Assembly: GCA_025617745.1 (NCBI GenBank)
Contig: CM046855.1
Coordinates: 16,337,880-16,401,879, forward strand
Origin: Heliocidaris erythrogramma
Taxonomy: Eukaryota; Echinodermata; Echinoidea; Camarodonta; Echinometridae
Direction: 5' to 3'
Length of the DNA stretch: 64,000 bases
Shown here piece by piece: positions 24,601-34,100 of the stretch (position 1 is its first letter; each line of letters begins with the position of its first letter). A program made the position numbers and the translations under genes. A model generated the notes under the pieces. The model saw nothing but the letters and a program-made list of their open reading frames with translations, had not been told where the DNA came from and did no database searches.

Positions 24601-25889
24601 GCCTGAACATTTCAGCTGTTTCTTGTCATATTTTGAATATGAGGGCATTTGAAGAGCAACGTTTTTCAGGGGACATATCTACTATGTAATCTTCCAAACT
24701 AACATAAAAAGAATGAGAAAGCTCACAAATTATTTTTTACCTTTCCCAGCTACTCAACTTTCCCTTTAAGCTCCTCCAAATGGTTCCAATACTTGCGATT
24801 GTGCTACTCATTTTTTTTGTGGTTGCGTCATTTTAGTCTGATTGTACACAAAAAAATCTCAGAGTCAACTTTTTTTGTAACACACCAAAGTGATTGAACT
24901 TTTGCTTAATATTTTACAATGTTTTTTTCCCCCAAGCATATTAAGATACTACATGTATGTATTTTACACATATTTTTTTTTTTCATTACAGGTCTGGCCT
25001 AGGAACCAAGTTAGACATCAGTGAGCTAACATGGGAGCAGAGAGAACGGATCCTAAGGTTGCTTTTTGCCAAGATGAATGGAGCCAAGACTAGTCAAAGA
25101 CCAGTCCTGGATCTGAAACCGACAGCATCACAGAAGAGACCCCAAGTCTCTGTTCCTAACAAACACATGAGCACGTGAGTACAGTCAGTCTTGTTCTACG
25201 TTTAAGACAAGGCAACATTGAGAAATCGTTTGTTGTATATGTAGATATTAATTGTGTAATCATGCCTTGCAGAGGTTTTGTTGCTTGCTGTGAGCTACTG
25301 AAGCTCCCTGCATTACTCTTCAAACTAAGATTCAAAATATATTGGATGTAGAAAATTTGGGAGTTCGTTTGAAGGTATTATGAAAATATCATTTTAAAGT
25401 ATATTATGTCCTCAGTGTAACCAAAATCATTTAGAGATGTATTATTTTTCTGTGGGAATGACAGGGCTGCTTACAAACAGGGGCCTAGTACATACAGATC
25501 CCCCCCCCCCCCACAATATAAAAACCGAGAAGGGCCTGGTGGATATGTACCCCAATATTTTGCTATGGACTCACGCTTTGTCTCATTTATATCTTCCTTT
25601 ATATATTGTATTTTACCTCACATTTGTTTTTTTTTCTGTCTCTACCTTTCCTTCTCTTTCTCTCTCTCTCTTTCCAGTTTCCACACTTTACACACATCTA
25701 TCGGTCCATGTTTACGCTCAATAAGTCTGCAATTTAACAATTTCTCCTCCTTCCTCTGTCTGCAGTCTTGCCATTGAAGCCCCTCCTGAGAGTGATGAGA
25801 GGGATCAGACGTTTCTCACCCAGGCTGAGGTAGATCCGTCCACACAGCTACCAGCTGTCCAACAATCCACATCCATTGTGGCCATGTGA
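15680..25889 (+). CDS. BBOF1: BBOF1 (CCDC176), basal body orientation factor 1, complete
   Basis: Ten exons: 15680-15738, 18738-18975, 19368-19433, 20189-20332, 20960-21111, 21743-21956, 22585-22788, 23288-23508, 24992-25174 and 25766-25889. All junctions are GT..AG and every phase joins, giving about 534 residues, close to the ~530 of the human protein. The start is a Lys/Gly-rich MPKKTKKGGKGKGKG, as in the family. The protein is almost wholly coiled coil; family landmarks include LWESRL, FFEEK(I/H)RL(Q/E)QEA, LAERAH, MNKVKKLAK, EQFFLD(S/A)L, YPRIRTF, STNSV and LTWEQRERILRLLFAKMNG. Vertebrate BBOF1 localises to basal bodies and ciliary axonemes and helps keep motile cilia aligned. An X-box-like site, a Fox-like site and a TATA-like box lie upstream. 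No frameshift or missing segment was seen; the tail after FAKMNG is poorly conserved and Ser/Pro/Gln-rich. Introns are rich in repeats. Confidence 0.95.
15891..17595. repeat. Large inverted repeat (foldback) in BBOF1 intron 1
   Basis: About 567 bp at 15891-16457 recurs inverted at 17029-17595; for example GGCCATTTGAGG at 16446-16457 faces CCTCAAATGGCC at 17029-17040. The spacer is about 570 bp and holds a second palindrome. Both arms carry frames of 70-120 codons with no recognisable motif. Probably a foldback-type transposable element. Confidence 0.8.
16556..16691. mobile_element. Near-perfect palindromic MITE nested in the foldback spacer
   Basis: Arms of about 64 bp (TACGAAGACCTG... against ...CAGGTCTTCGTA) meet at ACGTACGTACG-rich sequence with a loop of only about 8 bp. 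No gene inside. Arms differ by very few bases, suggesting a young copy. Confidence 0.75.
18076..18204. mobile_element. Palindromic MITE, GTTTCATCAA ends
   Basis: GCATCGTTTCATCAAAC at 18076 faces GTTTGATGAAACGCTGC ending at 18204; arms of about 58 bp, loop TAATTTTAAT. In BBOF1 intron 1. Shares its terminal motif with the elements at 26142 and 45543. Confidence 0.75.
19760..20152 (+). mobile_element. ~390-bp TIR element, copy in BBOF1 intron 3
   Basis: Starts TTAAAGAGAAGGTTGAGTTC and ends with the inverse (CCAGAACTCAACTTTATCTTT). The whole sequence matches, in reverse orientation, 24401-24770 in BBOF1 intron 8; landmarks such as GCCCTCATATTC appear in both. Confidence 0.75.
20679..20869 (+). 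mobile_element. SINE with a 7SL-RNA-like 5' end
   Basis: In BBOF1 intron 4. The first ~35 bases, including GGCGTGCGCCTGTAATCCAG, closely resemble the 5' domain of 7SL RNA and so of Alu. A B-box-like GGTTCGAGACT follows at 20752-20762. The rest is a distinct body (TTTCGGATGGTGACGTTAAA, then GTAAATAATCAT) and a (CA)n tail. It is flanked by direct repeats ACGCTTGC at 20671-20678 and 20870-20877, as expected for reverse-transcribed insertion. A second, older copy is at 12235. Confidence 0.7.
23836..24409. mobile_element. TIR element in BBOF1 intron 8
   Basis: Ends TTTAAAGGTGAAGTCCACCC and GGGTGGACTTTCCCTTTAAA are inverse. The sequence just inside each end is also partly inverted (TTTGAGCGATAAGAAATAA against TTATTTCTTATTGAATTTTG). 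Contains a tandem duplication of about 60 bp at 24078-24197 starting GCGCATATACACA. Confidence 0.7.
24401..24770 (-). mobile_element. ~370-bp TIR element, inverted copy in BBOF1 intron 8
   Basis: Reverse-orientation copy of 19760-20152, abutting the previous element at a shared CTTTAAAG. Ends in TACTCAACTTTCCCTTTAAG. Confidence 0.75.
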
Positions 25890-26498
25890 ACAGTCCCCAA
25901 GACATTCATGCAATTGATCTGGCCCTGTTTGGATTTAGCTTAAAGCCAACCTGTGTCTCGATGTGAGTGCTGCCTTTCAGCAAGTGTGAATCAGTAGACC
26001 TTTTGCATACTTCATTTTCATGATTATTGCAGAGTGCCAAGGGTTATTTTATGCTTATATAACTATTTATTCAGCACTGCAGAATCAGTGTGACTTTCAT
26101 TTTACAATTTGGACAGTGCCTTTGACTTTCTATCTCGTGGTGAGCGTTTCATCAAGTGTTTTGTCAGTGATTTTTACCGCCATATTTGCTCTCAGCCAAT
26201 CAGATGCAAGATTTCAGTGGCTTGTAACAGTTGTCGGTAAAAATCACTGACAAAACACTTGATGAAACGCTCCCCCGATAGACTGTAATACGCAACCACT
26301 CAAGCAGTGCCTGATTTATATCTGAACGATATGCTGGTCTTTATACATCATAAGTTGAACATTTTGGCTTATCAGTAAGAATTCATTAATGGCAAATAAA
26401 GCTTCTTCCTTTGCATATACATGTAATGTAGAAAAGTTACAGAAACTAATGTTATACTTGCTGAGTCTTCAATCATTCTAAATATTGCTCTGAATAAA
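25890..26498 (+). other. BBOF1: BBOF1 3' UTR
   Basis: Follows the TGA at 25887-25889. AATAAA occurs at 26395-26400 and 26493-26498. The palindromic MITE at 26142-26272 lies inside this region and would form a long hairpin in the transcript. Confidence 0.5.
26142..26272. mobile_element. Palindromic MITE in BBOF1 3' UTR
   Basis: GAGCGTTTCATCAAGTGTTT at the left and its inverse at the right, with TGTCAGTGATTTTTACC inverted inside. The centre holds CAGCCAATCAGATGCAAG, also present in the diverged copy at 45543. Confidence 0.8.
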
Positions 26499-27064
26499 TA
26501 GCTCAAAATCTCTATTTAAATAGCAAATTTGTAAAAATATAAATGTGTATCATATTTATGTACATGTATATATAATACTCCTAAATGCCAGTCTCTATGA
26601 ACAAATAGCTTTTTATCAGTGGTGAGTGATTCTATATTAACAAAACAAAACAAATATTAGATCTATACTATATTGAATGTAAGTGTTTTGGTTGGTGTTC
26701 TGATTATAGAGGTTTTATTCCATAACACAAAAGAGAAAATTGAAGGAGAAAATTAAATTTCTTGTCAACTTTTTTTCTTTTGATGCAATAGTCAGTTATG
26801 GTAATGAATATGACTTGTGAATTGCTAAATGTTGTAAGTGAAAAATATTTATTTAGATCGTTTTCAAAATAAGCATCTTAATTTGACAGGTAATCTAAAC
26901 AACTTTTCAGTGTAGCTATCAAGTTTAGGATTGCATTAATTCTAGATCTTCAACTTCTTCCAGGTATCTTGAATTTGTAAAGAAAAGGAAGGGACTTTGG
27001 CATAATGATAGAATAATAACCAAGAACCAAAATATCTTGAAATTTATGTTTAACAGAATAAAAA

Positions 27065-28156
27065 TACAGTCAACCTCGCCTAAGTCGACTTGTGCGGAAG
27101 TTGAAGAAAATCCGACTTTAATAGCGTGTATGCATAACACGAGGACGCCGCGGTGCAGAATGTGGTCGGCGGCCCGGCGGTTTGATCGATTGGGAGTTCT
27201 CATCACATAATGCACCATGATTTATATTGTGCCGACATCAAGAAAATAAGAACATACATGTACTGTACCTTTCATGTACCAAGTATTTTACTTCACACTG
27301 CTGTTATAAGTTGGACAATAAAGAATAAAACCAGACACATCCAGTGATTAATTCCAATATCCTCCCTTAAGCCGCGACCCGATATTCGAACAAATTGCAG
27401 TTTGCATTAAATGTGAAAGTTTAAAAATGTGAAATTATCTCATTTGAAGTTCGGAATAATGATACGAATACTAATATCGAAATTTTGGTTAACTGCAATT
27501 CTTCTGGTTAGAGTAAAGGCCAAATCGGCTTCAAATCTTGGTCAATCGCAAGATTGGTATGACGTCACTACGATTTGGAATTGCATTCGCTTTTATTCCT
27601 ACGCGGGGGCTCGCAGTAGCCCGGAATTTCGATTTTAGTATTCATACTACTATTCGAAACTTTGATCACAAAGATTTTACAAGTTTGAAGGTTCATATCA
27701 AATGTTATAACAACTTTTCCCAAAATCGCATCGTAGTCAGATCGCGCAGTGTGCGCCGAGCATTACATCCATTTATATGCACATGGCCGTGAAGGCAATA
27801 AAATTGCATGCAGTGCATGCAGGTATGGCTTCCGGCCGGCCGTGCAAACATGACATTTTGTTCTTCACATGAGAGCGCGAGAGGACGCGGAGATCGCGCC
27901 AGCAAGTCAGGGATTTTTTGTAAACAAACTCGGCGTGTGGCAGTTTCGACAATGATTGATTTCACATCGCCGTCTAGTTCGACTTGCGTGATGTAAATTT
28001 AATGTTTTTTATGGTATTGTTCTGAGAATTTGATCGAGTATTCGACCTACAAAATTCGACTTGTACAAAGGATTAACACGGAAGTCTATGAGGATAAATT
28101 GGGACTTTATTTTCATCAACTTGAGCGACTATTCGACACATGCGACGTTGACTGTA
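27065..28156. mobile_element. ~1.1-kb non-autonomous TIR element
   Basis: Left end TACAGTCAACCTCGCCTAAG and right end inverse (GCGACGTTGACTGTA) pair as TIRs with TA ends. A GTGTGCG-type segment at 27740-27770 suggests a second, nested element. No transposase seen, so internally deleted or MITE-like. Confidence 0.5.
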
Positions 28157-28991
28157 ACCGAGTTGTGCTAGCCTTGGCTCATGACCATCTAATTATATTG
28201 CCATGCAAACCATTCCTGTTCAGCTTTCGTAATAAAAATGGAAAGATATCTTCATGATTATTAATTTTTTTTAGTTTTCCTGAAAATGACCTCAGTAGTG
28301 GTTATTTCTCTTCCAGTTATTATTCATATGAAACCCTACCAACCTCAATTTTCATGTTGGATTTTTAAGTCGAGTCAGGTGGTTTGCCAACAAAAGAAAA
28401 AAACAAGAGAAACAAGTTTACCGAACAAAGCTCACATTCGCAATAACTTGTAGCTGTTTTGGTGCAGGAATAGCTTCATGTAGAACAAGCATGACTGCAA
28501 TCAATGTAATGATGGTGTTTTTGTCAAATGAACTGTAATCAATATTTACTGTGTCCATGTGAACTTGTAAGCTCATTCTGAGGTAATTGTAATCATAATT
28601 AACCCAGATCCAAACCATGTTATTTATAAAAGCAATATCCTTGGATACATGGAATTCCAATAAATATTTCCATGATATAAGGGAAACGTTTTGCCTCCTT
28701 CTGATGAACAAGCCTATTCTATTGTAATTACTTACAGGCCTATTGGTATCAAAAATTGTTTATACTTTGTACAGATTTCATATCATATTTCTTGTAAAGT
28801 AGATATTCCAGAATAAGCTGAAATAGGCTTTGATATATTAAACAGTCTTGTGTATATTCTGTCAAACTGTAGTTTCATTTTGTTATTTATTTATACATTT
28901 TAATCAAATAGAATTGAAGAAAAGAACAAAGGGATAAATTTGATAGTACAGAATTTAAATGAGATAGAGGCAGATATGCAGAGAAAGAAAT

Positions 28992-29182
28992 AGAACATGA
29001 GAAAGGAGGGAAAAGAGGGAGAGGAAGGGAGAAGGAGGGAAGGGAGAAGGAGGGAAGGGAGAAGGAGGGAAGGGAGAAGGAGAAGGAGGGAAGGGAGAAG
29101 GAGGGGGAGGGAGGGAGAAGGAGGGGGGGGGGGGGGGAGGGAGGGAGAAGGAGGGGGAGGGAGGGAGGGAGAGAGAGATGGT
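28992..29182. repeat. Polypurine GGGAGAAGGA repeat
   Basis: About 190 bp of almost pure purine on the plus strand built from GGGAGAAGGAGGGA units, with a poly-G run near 29125. Frames across it are low-complexity. Confidence 0.85.
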
Positions 29183-29263
29183 GAGTGTTTAAATCATACA
29201 CTTGGCACATAGTGCTTGTTAAAAAGTAATCAGCAATTATTTTTGTTGTCCATGTTACATCTT

Positions 29264-29565
29264 AGTAAACAAAGAAGCTTGACTGGGGAGGAATTTTTAA
29301 TTTGTAAACAAATCTTTCGGCATATTACTCCCAGTGTTAAAGATCGTATGCTCGATCTGTAATGAAAAACACAAGTCAGAAAAAATTGGACTTGGCCGTG
29401 AACCAGAATAGCCTGGTGGTTAAGTCGCTGCCCGGCAAGCAGTAGATGACAGGTTCGAATCCCGCTGGTTCCAATTTTTTCTGACTTGTGTTTTTCATTA
29501 CAGATCGAGCATACGATCTTTAACACTGGGAGTAATATGCCGAAAGATTTGTTTACAAATTAAAA
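29264..29565 (+). mobile_element. tRNA-related SINE with snapback arms, copy 1
   Basis: A tRNA-like core at about 29399-29472 has an A box-like TAGCCTGGTGG and B box GGTTCGAATCC, and its ends (GAACCAG, CTGGTTC) pair like an acceptor stem. The core sits between arms of about 95 bp that are near-exact inverse copies (29292-29388 and 29471-29564). The whole is flanked by a 12-bp direct repeat ATGTTACATCTT at 29252-29263 and 29566-29577, indicating retroposition. Not a functional tRNA gene by appearance. Related copy at 58266. Confidence 0.7.
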
Positions 29566-31013
29566 ATGTTACATCTTGTCTGTAAATTACAATTTGTGAA
29601 CCCTATGGCACATTTTGAAATTGCTACCTATTTCTTGTTCAAGAAATTATCAAGAAACTTGGAATATAGAGTAAACTGATGGGTTTGATGACCATTGACT
29701 TATGTTGTGTGTGACTGCCAAATCAAAACCTACCCATCTCTCCTTCAAATAAAAACAAACACTACATTTTTCATAAACTTCTTCCACTCCACATTCTAGC
29801 GATGTAATACTAATGCATGTTTTTTAAATGTCTGGAAATTGGAAATTTTGAACACTTTTTATTTAATCTTTTGCTAGTGAGAAGACTAAAAAGGTTGAAC
29901 ATTGAGAGAGAAAGGATATTGTGAGAGACAAAATAATTAAAAGAGATAATAATGATAAGCAATCAATCAACAATTAGTGAGTAAATGAAACTGTTATACA
30001 AATAAGGAATAAAGAAGTCAATGACTTTAATAATTCACTCCTAATATACATGTACTTTACAGCTAAAAATATAATTAAAAATCCCATAAATTTACAAAAA
30101 ATGTATAGCTATTTACATTCAATGAATATCATGTACAATTTACATCAAAAAATGTAAAATCACTTCAAAATATTTAAATTTAAAGGAAGGCACAGGTTAG
30201 CAAATTATATTTGCATATTCATGGAGAAAGTTAAGCATTCTCGACCCTTGACTTGATACTACATAATCGCTATCCGTAAGGACTTTGCATCTAAATAAAG
30301 ACTTACAATAAAAATAACAAGACTAAAAAATTTGAAAGAAATTGAATTGAAATTATTATTATTCTTGATTCAAAATCAATGTACAGAAAAAATGTAATAT
30401 AAAGGAAATATAGACACCCCATTTCTCCAAGATTGAGAGTGTCAAGAATATGCTTTGCAACATTCATTGCTTGCATTGATATCATTATACTACACATCAT
30501 GCAATACCTTCCAGAAAACAGTGGTTCATGTACCTTTCTTCAAAGTATTCCATGTGAAGACGTACAAAATATTTTGCTGCCATGTAAAGTAAAGTGGAAA
30601 TCAAGTCTGGGAGTTAATTACAAGAAAAGTTTCACAGCTTAATATATATGCAATAATTAATCAGAAAATAGTTACCACCAAACTACATTGCAATACATAT
30701 ATTTTGGATCATGATGATATATATCTATTCAACCTTTCTGTCAATATCTAAAGTAACCTCGGCCAAATCTGAATTCCAATGCTTTCAAATTCAACTTCGA
30801 AAATGAAGTCGGTCCTATTTATTATCATCTTGTAAATGTTTGTTATCATTTGTGTGAAGTCTTTATGCACCGCTCAATTCCATAATCTTCAGATGTACAT
30901 AACTTTGTTTCTTCTTTAATACATATTAATCCTTTTCTTTTTGGAACTGTCAACTAAGGAATTCTAAACTAAATACAACCTGTCATTATTATAAACTGTC
31001 ATGTACCTTAAAG

Positions 31014-31140
31014 CTAAGATGATGGATGGGAATATCTTGTACCAGAACTCACTGTCCAAGTTAATGTTTGTGTTTCTTGAGTAGAGCCATGAAGTTGAGA
31101 AGAGAAACCAGGCTTGAACATATCATAGAAGTAATATCTC
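31014..31140 (-). CDS. Terminal exon of the uncharacterised gene
   Basis: Acceptor ATACAG; one base completes the split Met codon, then 41 residues (YYFYDMFKPGFSSQ, ending RYSHPSS) and TAG. Phase agreement supports it, but the exon is short and could be a chance frame. Confidence 0.5.
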
Positions 31141-34100
31141 CTGTATAAAACAGAGAAGATGAAATAAAGCATTAAAAAAAAACTAAGAATGAACAACTGT
31201 AAATGCAGAAATATTTGCGGTACATTAATTTTCGCGGATTTCGCGCTATTTGCGGCGGGCGCAAATTCTAGAACACGCGAAAATATTAGCACGATTTCTT
31301 ATGCTTGTTTTCAATGGACACTGCATTGCGCGCTTCATCTGATTGATACGTGTTTGCATCTAATTCATTTTAGAGTGCGATAGAGTAATTGTGCAGCACG
31401 AATTCAAGAACCCGCGAATATGTTTTGGGGTCGCTCAGCGCGAAAATTTAATCCCGCGAAAATAACAGCGTTTACAGTATACCAAGCAAAATATGGACGA
31501 TGTCATAGCTACAAGGAGGAGGGGCACGTACCCCACAAGGTATAGTGACAAAAATTTAAGTGGAGAGTAAGTGATAGAAAGAGAGGTCGAGGGGCACGGC
31601 AAGTTGAAAAGTAGTCTACCATTATTCGCAAAAGTTTAAGACCACCTCGGGATGTGTGGGTATTTCAATAATTTGGAACACTTTCTTTTGTCTCATTGAA
31701 TGATTACATAACATGTTTACTACAGTGATCAGTAGCACAAGAGTAATGGTATAAGCCTATAGTTCAAGTATGATACATAGGTTATGCCATGAAAATAATT
31801 GTATGTCTGAAAAATAAGTTTTTAAAGTAGAACTTTAATGATTTTAAATATTGGCTTAATACTTATTATTGCATAGATGGCATAAATTAAACAAGGTTAT
31901 CCAAATTCAACGCTTGGAAACATTTGAAGTAATGATTATTATCAATTATAAAACGGTAAAATACAGCCCCCGATATAGCAGCTGAAGAGCTCCTCGAACG
32001 CTGCTGAGATATGTGACGACACACCATGGACCAGTCCTGTCTAAGCAGACGATGTCCCATAACATCTTACACATTTTTCAGAGCCTATTTTGTCATCTCC
32101 TCTTCACTTATTTCTCTTCCTTCACTAGCGTCAGTCTTAATGTTAGTCTGTTGCCTCACTCTTAACCTCGTGTATGGTATTATTTTGATGAAAAATGCAG
32201 CGTTAAAAAAATAAAGGAATCAATCACTTGTAAACAAAATAAGACGCCATTGTATTTTCAGCTGCTTGCACCGGGGCATGTTCGGCGTTTCAAGAGGGAA
32301 CGAATACCATCCTGCTATTATTCGGAGGGCTTTTCAATTTGAAAGTGGGGTTTATTTCATTGATCATTGACCCTTCTCCTGTGTATTTACAATCAAACGG
32401 TTTTAGCTATCAGAATCAGTTTCACTTTCCCTTTATAATGGTGTGAAATAAGGTCATGTTTAAATACACCAAACTCTTTATAATTTGATAAATAATTGCA
32501 TTGCAATTACGTTCATTCATTATAGGACGTCGTCTGCTTAAGCAGGATCGATCCCGAGTGTGACGACATCAAAACATCGCTATATTTCTGGCGAATCCTC
32601 GGATATTCCAGATGCTGAGAAGAGCTTTTATTTGTGTTGTTTTTATGATCATCAGATACGCAGTTGACATAAAACTTATACGATTGCCATCTGTAAGCTT
32701 CCCAGTTTCTAGTGATACATTAATTGCCATATTTGTGATTTTCTTGTAATGTGATTTTTAAATCTTTTTCTTTCTTTGACTTATTGCATTTTGGAACAGT
32801 GGTCTTAAACTTTGCAAATGATGGTAGTTCTGGGCGTTTGTAATTATTTTTCCGTATAACCCTGTGTGCATACACCCAGCGTAGAACCAGGGAGTTGGAA
32901 GAGAGATGGTGGGAAGTCCACTGATTCTCTTGAATAATTACAAACGTCCATAACTAGACTAGTTGAAAAGATGATATTACTCCCACCCTGCACCCTCCCC
33001 TCACTTTATGACCTTGGGCGGTATTCTGAGATTCATTTTATCTCAGATAAAATATGAGATTTTAAGTCAGTGAAATAAAATACCCTTAAAATATTTTTAA
33101 ATCGGTATTCTGAGAACCATATTAGCGAGATTTTATCTCATCTAAGACACGCCCATTATGATGCCGTAACCAATAAGAAATGTCGTTAGATTTCACTTTC
33201 ATCATGCTCAGCCAATAGAATTGCTCTCTGTCAGTCTATGGGGCAAGAGAAGGCTCAGAATACCACCCCTTGTCTCAAACACCCCCCCCCCCCCCTCCCC
33301 CATGCTGCCAGTGCCCACTCAAGACCAGAAACATGACTGATTTTGTCCCAAATTGTTGGTTTCTCTTGAAGTAAACATACATGAAGATCTAAGCTGCAAT
33401 TTAGGATCAATATTTTAAAAAGGGAAATTCATAACTCATTCATTTTCAATTTACATCAAAAATTCTTTATGATGACATGAAAGATCAAGAACTTCCTAAA
33501 AAAAACTTCAAAATGGTGTAACTTTCAGTCTTCAATCATAAACATTTAAAAATTGCCAACATGTTGACAATGTGATTTTATAAAGCCTGCCATAAAGGCC
33601 TACAAATCTTAAAAGCCACCCCTACCCATTTGGAGAAATCAACACATGTGCCTCAGGAGGATAAGAGTATCTTAATTACACAAAGTAGCAAGGGAGTGTC
33701 AGGAGTGTGAAATTCATCATGCATAAATGTATCTAGGCAAAAATATCTCAATTTGGTAATTTGATCATTCTAAGCATGATGCAAACTTGCATGAGAAAAG
33801 AAAAGTCATGGTTCGACGGTCACAGGTTTGAAAAGATTAAAGTATAATCTTCTTGAATATCTAACCTTATAGTGCATTTATGATCAATATTGTCTTTCTT
33901 TCTGGATTAAACGATGAGACAAACACCCCAAACATCACCTTAGAAACCACAGAAACATGACCTTCTCAAAACATTCACTGAATCTGCTATTCTTCCAAAT
34001 GGCTTGCGGTTGAATAATCCATCACAATCGTTACATTTTTGAATGATATCCTCTTGAATGAGAAAAAAACTGGGGCAGTGGCCTACATTTTGGCTCAATT

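Larger units (their letters stand above)
26500..31013. other. Intergenic between convergent genes
   Basis: BBOF1 (plus) and the uncharacterised gene (minus) converge here. The region holds a ~1.1-kb TIR element, a GA-rich tract and a tRNA-related SINE, each listed separately. TTTATT at 30818-30823 is a candidate poly(A) signal for the minus-strand gene, about 190 bp past its stop. No exon seen. Confidence 0.45.

Noticed and set aside
29399..29472. Functional tRNA gene
   Set aside because: Anticodon arm does not fold well and the T stem has mismatches; it lies inside a retroposed repeat with a second copy.
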